A DNA stretch of 63,719 nt from Rhodospirillaceae bacterium (GTDB taxonomy: Bacteria; Pseudomonadota; Alphaproteobacteria; UBA6615): the NCBI GenBank assembly GCA_002724635.1, contig PBPM01000037.1, positions 1 through 63,719 on the forward strand. Reading direction: 5' to 3'. This document shows positions 8,945-17,688 of this stretch, one piece after another. The notes beneath the pieces were generated by a model that had not been told where the DNA came from, did not search any database, and saw only the letters and a program-made list of their open reading frames with translations. Every line of letters begins with the position of its first letter. Within the stretch, counting starts at the first letter, position 1. A program made the translations under genes and the position numbers.

Positions 8945-9159
8945 TTGATTAATTCCTTTCTTGACACCTTACGCACTGTTTTAGGTTTCGGATCACTTTG
9001 GCCTGCTTAGATTGCGATCAACCTTGAACGGCGAACGAAGGCGTCGTCGCGATCACGCAACATATCCACGAGGGCAATTTATTACCGAAAATTGAGAACC
9101 TCGAACTGCTGCGAGCGAAAAACGCGGGCCTGAAACGGCGCGCGAGTCGCAAATCAGGC

Positions 9160-10773
9160 TCACGTGTCCTCAAGAATCATTGCTGCCGCTTTCTCACCGA
9201 TCATGATCGTCGGAGCATTGGTATTGCCTGAAACGATCTTCGGCATGATCGAGGCATCGGCGACACGTAGCCCTTCGATCCCGCGCACCCGCAACCGCGG
9301 ATCCACGACCGCCCGGTCGTCGGGTCCCATGCGACAGGTCCCAACCGGGTGGAAACTCGTCGCGCCGTTATGGCGGACATATTCGAGGACCTCCGCCTCG
9401 GTCACGACATCGTCGCCGGGGAGATGTTCCCTCTCGACATATACGGCGAGTGGCCCCGTCATGGCGATTTTCCGCGACATCTGGCAACCGCGTGTGATTG
9501 CTACGCCGTCGCGCGGTGCATGCAGGAAATTCGGCCGGATCGCCGGGGCCTCGAAGGGGTCTGCCGAGCGAGCCATGATCGTGCCCTGGCTCTCCGGACG
9601 CAGAAGCCGCACAATGAAGGAGATGCCGGGGAATGGGTGCAGCCGCTCGCCAGCCTTCTCGGCGCTGAACAACGTCATACCGAGCTGAATATCCGGAGTG
9701 GCGAGTGCCGGATCGGTCTTGAAGAAACCGGCCGCGACGGACGCGCCCATGGCGAAGAAGCCGCGCCGACGGAACGCGAAATTCGCGGCCTCGCGCACAC
9801 CTCGTAGCGGGTGCCGCACCGAGTCATTCAGGGTAATCGGCCGATTGCATCGGTAAACCATACGGATATTGAAATGGTCCTGCAGGTTTCTGCCCACGTC
9901 CGGCATATCGGCGACCACTTCGACCCCGATGTCACGGAGGTGCTCGGCCGGGCCAAGCCCCGAGAGCTGCAGGAGCTGCGGCGAGTTGATCGCACCGCCT
10001 GAGAGAATGACCTCGCCGCGTGCCTTAGCGACAACACGTTGCCCCCCACATTCATACTCCACGCCTGTCGCCCGCCGCCCCTCGAGCAGGACCCGGGTCG
10101 CATGGGAATTAGTTTCGACGGTTAGGTTCCGGCGTTTTTCCGCAGGACGAAGAAAAGCTACAGCTGTGCTACTGCGCATCCCCTTTCGGGCCGTCAGCTG
10201 CATGTAACCGAACCCTTCGTGATCCGGGCCGTTGAAATCATCGGTGCGCTTAAACCCGCACGCGACCGCAGACTCGATGAAGGCATCGCAGAGCGGGTGC
10301 CGTGTCCTGCTATCGGAAACGCCGAGCGGTCCGCCGACCCCATGATAGTCGCTTTCACCGCGCTCCTGATCTTCCGACTTTCGGAAGTAGGGCAGAACAT
10401 CTTCGAAGCTCCAACCTTCGTTACCGAGCTGGCGCCAGTGATCGTAATCCTCACGCTGACCGCGAATGTAAACGAGACCATTGATCGAGCTGGAACCGCC
10501 AAGGACCTTCCCGCGCGGGTTGGGAATACGCCGGTCCGCTACCGCGGGGTCGGGCTCGTTGAAATAGAGCCAGTTCACCTTTGGGTTGGAGAAGTGCTTG
10601 CCATAGCCGAGCGGGATATGAATCCACGGGCTGGTATCTCGTCCGCCGGCTTCCAGCAGCAGCACATAGTGCCGCCCCGATCCCGAGAGCCGGTTTGCCA
10701 AGACACACCCCGCGCTGCCGGCGCCCACCACGATAAAGTCATATGTGTTTCCCTGCTCCACCCGATTCCTCAT
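9160..10773 (-). CDS. GMC-family FAD oxidoreductase (choline/alcohol dehydrogenase-like)
   Basis: A 537-residue flavoenzyme that would oxidise an alcohol group. The FAD motif [17 protein letters not shown] sits at the N-terminus, followed by GMC signature 1 ([19 protein letters not shown]) and signature 2 ([14 protein letters not shown]). The C-terminal active site [20 protein letters not shown] supplies the catalytic His, and the second residue lies in [13 protein letters not shown]. The frame is open to 10875 with further starts at 10818 and 10875. The start at 10773 ([13 protein letters not shown]) gives the usual family length but has only a weak SD; GGAAGG lies 11 nt before the 10818 ATG. 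It is divergent from the MDR gene. Confidence 0.88.
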   Translation of the reverse strand: MRNRVEQGNTYDFIVVGAGSAGCVLANRLSGSGRHYVLLLEAGGRDTSPWIHIPLGYGKHFSNPKVNWLYFNEPDPAVADRRIPNPRGKVLGGSSSINGLVYIRGQREDYDHWRQLGNEGWSFEDVLPYFRKSEDQERGESDYHGVGGPLGVSDSRTRHPLCDAFIESAVACGFKRTDDFNGPDHEGFGYMQLTARKGMRSSTAVAFLRPAEKRRNLTVETNSHATRVLLEGRRATGVEYECGGQRVVAKARGEVILSGGAINSPQLLQLSGLGPAEHLRDIGVEVVADMPDVGRNLQDHFNIRMVYRCNRPITLNDSVRHPLRGVREAANFAFRRRGFFAMGASVAAGFFKTDPALATPDIQLGMTLFSAEKAGERLHPFPGISFIVRLLRPESQGTIMARSADPFEAPAIRPNFLHAPRDGVAITRGCQMSRKIAMTGPLAVYVEREHLPGDDVVTEAEVLEYVRHNGATSFHPVGTCRMGPDDRAVVDPRLRVRGIEGLRVADASIMPKIVSGNTNAPTIMIGEKAAAMILEDT

Positions 10774-10960
10774 ATCCGAGCGCGGCGGACCTGTCATCAA
10801 CGTTCCCGATCGTGTCATCCGGTTTGAACCTTCCGAATTGCGCAAAGCAAACCAACGCGCCATAACTCCGTTCATTTCTTAAAGTCATTGGGTGCCCGTC
10901 CCGTTCCCTTTGCGATCGGATCGTTGTAAACTTAGCGCATATCAACGAAAGAATTCGGTC

Positions 10961-11953
10961 ATGTCGGAAGAGAAAATGCAGGCGGTTGTCGTCGGACAGA
11001 GCGGGGTTGAGATCGCCGAAGTCGACGTGCCCCAGATCGACGCAAGTCAGGTACTGGTCAAGGTCGCGGCCTGCAGCGTCAACCGCTCGGACCTATTAAC
11101 GGTTCAGGGACAGAATTACGGACATGTCGGCGGCGCCCAAAAGATCATGGGGGCGTCATTTACCGGTGAGGTGGTCGCCGTGGGCGACGACGCCGAGGGC
11201 GTCGCCGTGGGCGACAAGGTTTCAGCGACCGGTGCGGCCGGCTGGGCGGAGTATGCCGTCTCGCACTGGCAGCGCACCCTGCCCGTCCCGTCCAGCGAGG
11301 TTGAGTTGATCGAGGTAGCGGGGCTCGCCTCGGGGCTCTGCATTATGCACGACGCGATCGTTACCAACGGGCGTTTCGAATCCGGCCAGACCATGCTGGT
11401 CCAAGGCGCCAGCAGCGCTGTTGGGATCATCGCGATGCAAATCGGCAAGCATCTCGGCGCGAGCATGGTGATCGGCACCTCGACGAATGCGGAGCGCCGC
11501 GGGCGCCTAGCCCAAGTCGGTGCTGACATAGCACTCGATTCCCGAGATGAAGGTTGGGTCGATCAGGTCCTCGAGGCGACCGGCGGCGACGGCGTCGATC
11601 TGACGGTCGACCAGATCTCGGGCTATACCGCAAACGCAAACATGGCCGCGACTAAAGTCCATGGGCGCATCATCAATATCGGCCGACTGGGCGGCGAGGT
11701 CGCAGAGTTCGACTTTAACCGGCACGCCGAACGACGCCTCACCTACATCGGTACCACCGGCCGCACCCGCTCGCTGGCCGAGCATATCGAGGTCGTGCGG
11801 CTCGCACGTGAAGGCCTCTGGGATGCACTCGCGAACGGCGCCTTTCGGATGCCGATTGATAGCACCTACAGCCTTTCCGAGGCGAGCGACGCGCTTGATA
11901 GAATGGCCGCGAACGCGCATTTCGGTCGTATCATGCTGACGGTCCGCGACTGA
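10961..11953 (+). CDS. NADPH:quinone reductase-like MDR (zinc-free) oxidoreductase
   Basis: A 330-residue medium-chain dehydrogenase/reductase. The GroES-like N-domain contains VNRSDLLTVQGQNYG and GEVVAVGDDAEGVAVGDKVS. The Rossmann region TMLVQGASSAVGIIAMQIGK marks the quinone-reductase branch, and neither catalytic nor structural zinc cysteines are present. The frame is open from 10892, but the ATG at 10961 gives the expected start (MSEEKMQAVVV). The next gene is 53 bp on, so it probably heads an MDR, MetE-like, RidA unit. Substrate unknown. Confidence 0.85.
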   Translation: MSEEKMQAVVVGQSGVEIAEVDVPQIDASQVLVKVAACSVNRSDLLTVQGQNYGHVGGAQKIMGASFTGEVVAVGDDAEGVAVGDKVSATGAAGWAEYAVSHWQRTLPVPSSEVELIEVAGLASGLCIMHDAIVTNGRFESGQTMLVQGASSAVGIIAMQIGKHLGASMVIGTSTNAERRGRLAQVGADIALDSRDEGWVDQVLEATGGDGVDLTVDQISGYTANANMAATKVHGRIINIGRLGGEVAEFDFNRHAERRLTYIGTTGRTRSLAEHIEVVRLAREGLWDALANGAFRMPIDSTYSLSEASDALDRMAANAHFGRIMLTVRD

Positions 11954-12006
11954 CACCCGGTGCCCATCCCAGGGGCGCGCGGACCACACAATAAAAGCCG
12001 GGCAAA

Positions 12007-13164
12007 ATGAAACTCAGTAGCGATCGAATTCTGACGACCCATGTCGGAAGCCTGCCCCGGCCCGCCGAACTGCTCAAACTCCTGCGTCGGGAGGACCGCG
12101 GCGAAGCGATAGACGAGCCTGCTCTCCACGAATGCACCACGGCAGCCGTGTTGGGCGCAGTACGCGACCAGGTCGCGGCCGGGGTAGATGTCGTGTGCGA
12201 CGGCGAGATGAGCAAGATCTCCTACCACGTCTATGCCCGGCACCGGCTGGCGGGACTCGCCGCGACGGATGGCACCGGCGTACCCGACCGTCCCTACCCA
12301 CGCGATTTCCATGACTTCCCAGAGATCATGGAGACGCTCGGCAAAGCTGGCCCGGAACTTATGAAGGCGACCGTCTGCGAGGGACCGGTCTCCTACGCCG
12401 ACTTCGCGCCGCTCGAGCGAGATATCGCCAACCTCAAAGCCGCGACAGATGCGGAGAAACCAACCGACGTCTTCATGAACTCGGTCTCGCCAGGTTGCCT
12501 ATCGACCTATGTACCGAACCGCCACTACCCCGATCGTGATGCCTATCGCGAGGCGCTAATCGAAGCTTTGCGCCCGGAATACAACGCTATCCACGAAGCC
12601 GGCTTTGTGCTTCAGGTTGACTGTCCCGATCTTGCCGGCGCACGGCACACCGACTACCAAGCAATGGACGAGAAGGAATTCCTCGCCGACGCAGAGAAGA
12701 GCATTGAGGCCCTCAACGCCGCGACCAGCGATATCCCACCCGAGGCTATGCGGATGCACATCTGCTGGCTCAACTATGCAGGCCCACACACCCACGACAT
12801 TCCAATCAAAAAACTACTCGGGCTGCTGGCGAAGGCGCGCCCGCAAGGAATCCTGTTCGAGGGCGCGAATCCGCGCCATGCCCATGAGTGGGAGGATATT
12901 CGCGATGTCGGCGTCCCCGACGACAAGGTACTCGTCCCCGGTGTGATCGACTCGACGAGTAACTTCGTCGAGCACCCGCAGCTGATCGCCCAACGTATCA
13001 CCCAGTATGCGAACATCGTCGGCCGCGAGCGGGTGCTGGCCGGCAGCGACTGCGGCTTCGGTACATATGCCGGTCGGAAGGGGGTGTTCCCCTCAGTCGT
13101 TCGGGCTAAGTTTCGCGCACTCGCCCAAGGCGCGCACATGGCCACGGACCGGCTCTGGGGCTAG
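12007..13164 (+). CDS. Core MetE-like cobalamin-independent methyltransferase (short form)
   Basis: A 385-residue protein matching only the C-terminal catalytic barrel of MetE; full MetE is about 750 residues. It starts with ILTTHVGSLPRP, the family's substrate-loop motif. The zinc ligands are all identifiable: His251 and Cys253 in MHICWLNY, Glu285 in LFEGANPR and Cys349 in AGSDCGFG. Known relatives include 'core MetE' methionine synthases and alkyl/thiol transferases such as epoxyalkane:CoM transferase. Context is catabolic (MDR upstream, RidA and FAH-type hydrolase downstream), with no methionine genes, so methyl transfer from a substrate or cofactor to a thiol is as likely as methionine synthesis. 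Confidence 0.82.
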   Translation: MKLSSDRILTTHVGSLPRPAELLKLLRREDRGEAIDEPALHECTTAAVLGAVRDQVAAGVDVVCDGEMSKISYHVYARHRLAGLAATDGTGVPDRPYPRDFHDFPEIMETLGKAGPELMKATVCEGPVSYADFAPLERDIANLKAATDAEKPTDVFMNSVSPGCLSTYVPNRHYPDRDAYREALIEALRPEYNAIHEAGFVLQVDCPDLAGARHTDYQAMDEKEFLADAEKSIEALNAATSDIPPEAMRMHICWLNYAGPHTHDIPIKKLLGLLAKARPQGILFEGANPRHAHEWEDIRDVGVPDDKVLVPGVIDSTSNFVEHPQLIAQRITQYANIVGRERVLAGSDCGFGTYAGRKGVFPSVVRAKFRALAQGAHMATDRLWG

Positions 13165-13209
13165 AGCCCGGTAGACAAGACACGATCACTCATTATCTCG
13201 GAACTAATA

Positions 13210-13617
13210 ATGGCTGCCAAGATCAAACGCATTCGCCCGGAGTTCCTTTGGAACAAGCCACACTTCACAAATCTCGTCACCAGCGAGGGTGGCAGGACGA
13301 TCCACCTGTCGGGGCTCGTCGCGGGCACGGTCGAGGGAGAACTTGTCGGACCGGGCGATCTCGGCGCGCAGATGTCCTATGTTTACGACACCATCCGCCA
13401 GTCCCTCGCACTTGTAGATGCCACCCCGGCGGACATTGTTCGCCAACGCGTCTTCATTGTAGACCTGAAACCCAGCGACCGACCGACCATCATGAAGGCT
13501 ATGATGGATTTTTACGGCGACGACAAGTCGGCCTCGAGCACCTGCGTCGGCGTGACGGCCCTGCTTCTGGAAGGCGCGCTGGTCGAGATCGACGTGACGG
13601 CAGTCGTCAACGGCTGA
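13210..13617 (+). CDS. RidA/YjgF/UK114-family protein
   Basis: A 135-residue Rid protein, a trimeric fold whose archetype hydrolyses 2-aminoacrylate and other reactive enamines/imines. Family marks are IHLSGLVAG, the long helix with TIRQSLALVDATPADIVRQR and the C-terminal LLLEGALVEIDVTAVV. The arginine essential for imine deaminase activity in RidA (in the usual PAR-x-x-V segment) is absent: here the segment reads SASSTCVGV. It therefore belongs to one of the Rid subfamilies without proven deaminase activity, often found in catabolic operons. Start ATG is 45 bp after the MetE-like gene. Confidence 0.85.
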   Translation: MAAKIKRIRPEFLWNKPHFTNLVTSEGGRTIHLSGLVAGTVEGELVGPGDLGAQMSYVYDTIRQSLALVDATPADIVRQRVFIVDLKPSDRPTIMKAMMDFYGDDKSASSTCVGVTALLLEGALVEIDVTAVVNG

Positions 13618-13730
13618 ATGGGCATGGCTCGAGCACATAGGCCCGCTCGGCCAGGATCCGGCATAGATCGAGCGCGCCTCGACTGAGGGGATATCCGTGT
13701 CAAAGGGCGGAAACGATCGGACCTCGCGGA

Positions 13731-14501
13731 TCAGTCCTCGTAGGTGTTGGAGAGGGTACCGATCCCATCGATGATGATATCGATGGTTGCACCGGGCCTC
13801 ATCGGCAGCGCGCCCGGGCCTGTCCCGCAAGCGATGAGGTCTCCTGGCTCGAGCGTCATCGACCGGGACAGATGGGCGACGATGTCCACCGGCGGCATGA
13901 ACAGGTCCGAGACCAAATAATTCTGCCGTTCGCGACCATTTAGCTCGGCACGGATCGCGCACTCGGAGACATCTGTATCCGTTACGATCGCGGGGCCGAA
14001 TGCGCCGAACGTGTCGAACCCCTTAGCCCGTGCCCATTGTGGAAAAGTTGGGTCGGTGCCAAGCAACTGCATCGCGGTCACGTCATTGACGCAGGTGAAA
14101 CCGAAGATGGCATCAGCGGCGGCGGCCGCGTCGACATTGCTGACGGTCTTCCCGATCACAATGCCGAGCTCGGCCTCGTAGATCACCCGGCCATCATAGT
14201 CGTCGGGCTTGCGGATAACGCCACCCGGCGCGAGGTATGTGGTCGACGGCTTCAAGAAAAAGAGCGGATACTCCGGCTCATCAAGCCCCTGCTTCTCCGC
14301 CGCGGACTTCGAATTATTCCATAGCGCAATGAACTTGCCGGGCACGCACGGCGTAAGCAACGTCACGTCACCCAGTGCCAACGTCTCGCCGGTAGGCGCG
14401 GCGTTCGCGAAAATGTCGCCATCATGTATTGCGATGTTGTCACCGCCCAACACCCCGATGCGCACTGCGCCTTCACTCTCAAATCGAACCCAGTTGGCCA
14501 A
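13731..14501 (-). CDS. Fumarylacetoacetate hydrolase (FAH) family protein
   Basis: A 256-residue FAHD-type hydrolase/isomerase acting on 2-oxo-acid or diketone intermediates. Typical segments are LFLKPSTTYLAPGG, VIYEAELGIVIGKTVSN (metal-binding Glu), FTCVNDVTAMQLLG (Asp) and DLIACGTGPGALPMRPG. The frame stays open to an ATG at 14555, but no SD precedes it. A TTG at 14501 is preceded by GAGGGGGGA at 5-6 nt and gives the conserved start region ANWVRFESEG, so I chose it. It converges on the RidA gene and diverges from the broken TPP-enzyme gene. Confidence 0.85.
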   Translation of the reverse strand: MANWVRFESEGAVRIGVLGGDNIAIHDGDIFANAAPTGETLALGDVTLLTPCVPGKFIALWNNSKSAAEKQGLDEPEYPLFFLKPSTTYLAPGGVIRKPDDYDGRVIYEAELGIVIGKTVSNVDAAAAADAIFGFTCVNDVTAMQLLGTDPTFPQWARAKGFDTFGAFGPAIVTDTDVSECAIRAELNGRERQNYLVSDLFMPPVDIVAHLSRSMTLEPGDLIACGTGPGALPMRPGATIDIIIDGIGTLSNTYED

Positions 14502-14641
14502 GACAATCCCCCCTCGTCTGACGCTCGACCCTTGATAACCGTTTCCTTGCCGCATTTCGAGTGTGCGGCATCGTCTTTACGGCCTTGTTCGAAGCTCATA
14601 CTTCGTTATCCCCGGAACTCCATGTCTGCTGGGAGAAACGG

Positions 14642-15046
14642 ATGGACGAGAGCACCACCGCCAAACGGATCGTCGACTGCCTAATCGAGGTGGGGACCGA
14701 GCATTTCTTCGGCCTAATCAGCGGTGCGGCGATGGATATTTACCGCGCGCTGCAAGACCGACAGGACAAGATCCGAGCCATGGTTCCTCGCGACGAGCAG
14801 ACGACGTCCTGCATGGCCGACATGTATAGCAAGCTTGCAGGCAAACTTGGCGTTTTTGCCGATCAGGGCGATTTCGCAGGCTCGACGGGTATGTTCTGCT
14901 TGATAGAGGCTTTCCTCGCCTCATCCCCTATGCTGGTGCTAACGGAGCTGTCCGACCACAACAAGTTCGTGACCCACAGCCCGATTCAGTCGAGCGCAGG
15001 GTGTACGCCCCGTATAGCGCACGCGGATCGACCGCTCACATATTGA
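14642..15046 (+). pseudogene. Truncated TPP-dependent enzyme, N-terminal domain only
   Basis: The reading frame starts well (GGGAG 6 nt before ATG, MDESTTAKRIVDCLIEVG) and encodes about 115 residues of a thiamine-diphosphate-enzyme N-terminal (PYR) domain. It has the conserved glutamate region (RDEQTTSCMADMYSK) and GVFADQGDFAGSTGMF. After SPIQSS the frame turns into unrelated residues and stops. A +1 shift at about 15000 gives VYAPYSARGS, resembling the expected GAYG-YD continuation, then similarity fades. Intact acetolactate-synthase-like enzymes have about 550 residues, so the middle and cofactor-binding domains are gone. Remnant of a carboligase/decarboxylase that once belonged to this cluster. 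Confidence 0.75.
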
Positions 15047-15140
15047 GCGACGGCCATGGCGCGCTTGTACGAACCGGATTCTACGCTAACATCGTGCAAC
15101 AGATTCCCCCAAGGGAACCGCAAAACGTACGAGGCATGAG

Positions 15141-16175
15141 ATGTCTACCGCAGAGATCGCTATTCCCACGGATTTCCGGGACGAGGAGATTCCGATCCTA
15201 GATTTCGGCCCCTACATGGCCGGCGAAGACGGCGCGCTGGAGGAACTGGCGGCAGAGTTGCGTCACGCCCAAGAAGATGTCGGCTTCTATTTCGCAATCA
15301 ATCATGGTGTGCCGCGCGCGCTTATCGAGCGAACCCACAACAACCTCGTACGGTTCTTCGACCTGCCGGACGCAGAAAAGCGCAAACATGAGAACTATAT
15401 CCCGCCGGGATCGACGATCTATGTGTCATCCACGGTGAATGAAAATACCAAGCCCGATCTCAACGAGATGCTGCGGATCGTGCGCGAGCGCCCGGACGAC
15501 CACCCTGGGGTCAAGGCAGACCTAAAGCCCTATTTCGGCCCCAACCAGTGGCCGGACGAATCTCTCCTGCCCGGCTGGAAGGCCGAGATGACCGAATACT
15601 ACGACGCCATGGAAGCGCTCGGTCACAAGCTGTTACCGCTCTATGCCCGTGCACTCGACCTACCAGCCGACTATTTCGACGGTCTGTTCGACGATCCGCT
15701 CTGGACAACCCGCAACCAACACTACCCTGCCGTCGAAGGCGAGGAAAACCAGTTCGGCATTGCACCGCATCGCGACCATGGATTCATCACGCTATTGCCA
15801 GTGACGGACACGCCGGGCCTGCAGATCCAGACCCAGTCGGGACGCTGGTTGCCGGCAAACACGATCGAGGGCGCGATCATCATCAATACCGGCGAGTTCC
15901 TGAACCGTTGGACCAACGGCCGCTTCATGGCGACCCCGCACCGGGTTATGCCGCCGAAGACGGATCGCTACTCGCTGGCCTTCTTCTTTAGCCCGTCTTG
16001 GGACACGTTAGCCGACCCGATGCCGAGCTGTATCGGTCCGGACAACCCGCCAAAGTTCAAGCCGGTGCGGTTCCTTGATTATCGCGACTGGTATGTAAAC
16101 CAAAATTATCTCGACGAGCTCGACAAGTCGGAACCTGAGCCGCCCTCGCCCAAGGAAAGCCGGTTCCAGTTCTAG
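15141..16175 (+). CDS. Fe(II)/2-oxoglutarate oxygenase, isopenicillin-N-synthase-like
   Basis: A 344-residue non-heme iron enzyme. The N-terminal DIOX_N region (residues 16-130) contains GFYFAINHGVPRALIE. The double-stranded beta-helix core provides the iron facial triad His210 and Asp212 (PHRDHGFITLL) and His267 (TPHRVM), and the 2-oxoglutarate/co-substrate arginine R277 in RYSLAFF. Known family reactions are hydroxylation, desaturation or oxidative ring closure; the substrate is not apparent. The start is the ATG of MSTAEIAIPT, about 95 bp after the TPP remnant. NIPSNAP and cupin genes follow. Confidence 0.85.
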   Translation: MSTAEIAIPTDFRDEEIPILDFGPYMAGEDGALEELAAELRHAQEDVGFYFAINHGVPRALIERTHNNLVRFFDLPDAEKRKHENYIPPGSTIYVSSTVNENTKPDLNEMLRIVRERPDDHPGVKADLKPYFGPNQWPDESLLPGWKAEMTEYYDAMEALGHKLLPLYARALDLPADYFDGLFDDPLWTTRNQHYPAVEGEENQFGIAPHRDHGFITLLPVTDTPGLQIQTQSGRWLPANTIEGAIIINTGEFLNRWTNGRFMATPHRVMPPKTDRYSLAFFFSPSWDTLADPMPSCIGPDNPPKFKPVRFLDYRDWYVNQNYLDELDKSEPEPPSPKESRFQF

Positions 16176-16364
16176 ACGGCGCGCGCCTCGACGATTCACG
16201 TCTGATCATCGGGGGCGGGACCACCCCGCCGGTCGAATCCTCGTTCGAGCATCTCCCGAATGCCAACGATTTGGCCCTTAGACTGAGCGACAACCCCTCT
16301 TGCTTTGCATTCGGTCCGAGATCAGGCTGTGGGCAAATAACGATACTCGCCAAGGGGGACAGAT

Positions 16365-17000
16365 ATGATCCACGAACTGCGTACCTACACCGCCCGCGCG
16401 GGGGCCGTGCCGGAAATTCTTAAGGTCAACGAGGAGGTCGGCCGCAAGGCGCGCGGCAACGACTACGGCGTGCTCGAGGGTTACTGGTACACGGAGATCG
16501 GGCCGCTAAACCAAGTCATGCACTTGTGGCGCTACGACAGCTATGAGGAACGTACTCGCCTTCGCGGCGAGTTGGCCAAGGTTGAGGACTGGACCGAGAG
16601 GTATGTGCCGACCCTGCGCCCGCTGCTGGTCAACCAGACCACCCGATTCCTCAACCCGGCCAAGGAACTCGTTGCGCCGGCCAAGGAAGGGAACTTCTAC
16701 GAGTTTCGCAACTACCGGCTGAAACCGGGCAAGGTAGCCGGTTGGATGAAGCGGTTCATAGACGTCATGCCAACGCGCGAGAAGTACTCACGGAATGTCT
16801 GCGCCTGGATTACCGAGGGCCCGAACCCCAACGAGGTCTGCCATCTTTGGGCCTACCAGAGCCTCGAGGAACGGATAGAGACGCGCAACAGCGTAACTAC
16901 GGAGAAAGCATGGCAGGAGTTCGCAGCAGCGGGACGCGAGGAGCTCGAAGAGATGCACTCCACGTTACTGTTTCCAGCGAATTTCTCGCCGCTCAAATAG
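16365..17000 (+). CDS. NIPSNAP-family protein with two tandem domains
   Basis: A 211-residue protein consisting of two ferredoxin-like NIPSNAP repeats. The first (residues 1-102) starts MIHELRTYTARAGAVPEILK and contains VMHLWRYDSYEERTRLR. The second (108-211) starts NFYEFRNYRLKPGKVAGWMK and contains VCHLWAYQSLEERIETR. Bacterial NIPSNAPs are dimeric alpha-beta barrel proteins commonly placed in catabolic operons, with no firmly established activity. SD GGGGGACAG precedes the ATG. Confidence 0.88.
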   Translation: MIHELRTYTARAGAVPEILKVNEEVGRKARGNDYGVLEGYWYTEIGPLNQVMHLWRYDSYEERTRLRGELAKVEDWTERYVPTLRPLLVNQTTRFLNPAKELVAPAKEGNFYEFRNYRLKPGKVAGWMKRFIDVMPTREKYSRNVCAWITEGPNPNEVCHLWAYQSLEERIETRNSVTTEKAWQEFAAAGREELEEMHSTLLFPANFSPLK

Positions 17001-17006
17001 GGTCGA

Positions 17007-17255
17007 TCACCCCTCCGGCGGGAGAATCTCCTGAACACACACCTGATCGACGAGGTGGCCGCGCCCGATATCATCAAGATGAGCACGCTTGTGATCATTG
17101 GCCAACTCGGCCCCCACGCCCTGGGTCATGGCCATAACGACAGACCGGTCGCTCATGTCGAGCCAGAATCCGCGGCGCACCAGCTTTCCGTCGGCGTCGC
17201 GCGCGAAGGGGTCATCCGGGTTCATGCCTAAGTCGGGGCTGTAAAAATCTGGCAT
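17007..17255 (-). CDS. Small hypothetical protein, 82 residues
   Basis: An open frame beginning MPDFYSPDLGMNPDD, which converges on the NIPSNAP gene 6 bp away. Third codon positions are GC-rich as in neighbouring genes, and the protein is hydrophilic with no signal or membrane segment. No convincing SD precedes the ATG at 17255 (an in-frame TTG lies one codon earlier). I recognise no family; it could be a fragment of a longer lost gene. Confidence 0.4.
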   Translation of the reverse strand: MPDFYSPDLGMNPDDPFARDADGKLVRRGFWLDMSDRSVVMAMTQGVGAELANDHKRAHLDDIGRGHLVDQVCVQEILPPEG

Positions 17256-17320
17256 CAAAAATACTCGCAGCGGTCACGGGACGGATGTTGTGACACAGCC
17301 ATCCCGTAAACGATAGAGCA

Positions 17321-17491
17321 TTACTTCTCGGGCGTGACGGCGGTCATATCGGCGACTGCGAACGCCGTCAGGTGATATTCGATGAATGCCTTGGTTTTAT
17401 CGTCGCCTCCGGCGACAAATCTACCCAGTGATGCAGGAATGAGCCCCAGCGCAATTACGAATAGTGCGAACAAGCGCTTCATGCGTGTCAT
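17321..17491 (-). CDS. Small secreted hypothetical protein, 56 residues
   Basis: Starts at an ATG preceded by a strong SD (GGGGGAGG, 5 nt spacing). The first 24 residues (MTRMKRLFALFVIALGLIPA then SLGR) form a classical signal peptide, and the mature part would be only about 30 residues (GDDKTKAFIEYHLTAFAVAD and a short tail). The frame is open much further upstream, but that part has no protein-like character. An alternative start is the ATG at 17482. Family unknown; the short mature part may mean a truncated gene. Confidence 0.5.
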   Translation of the reverse strand: MTRMKRLFALFVIALGLIPASLGRFVAGGDDKTKAFIEYHLTAFAVADMTAVTPEK

Positions 17492-17688
17492 GATGCCTCC
17501 CCCGAAGATAATTGTGTATAAAACAGGTGGGTGCCACGCTTTCGGATAGGTTGCTCGCCTCGAGATATCACGATTAGGTTGGGAAACTCTGTACGCTGGG
17601 GAGCGATGCCTAGGGAAAGTCCGCAGCCGGCTTGTAATGACCAGCGGTTGAGCTAGTGTTTCTGGAATGACGGGGATGGAGACACACG

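Noticed and set aside
8990-9175. Plus-strand frame encoding a leucine-rich stretch (ENLELLRAKNAGLKRR)
   Set aside because: It lacks a start codon after the preceding stop and runs into the end of the GMC gene; may be a chance coiled-coil-like frame or an unidentifiable remnant.
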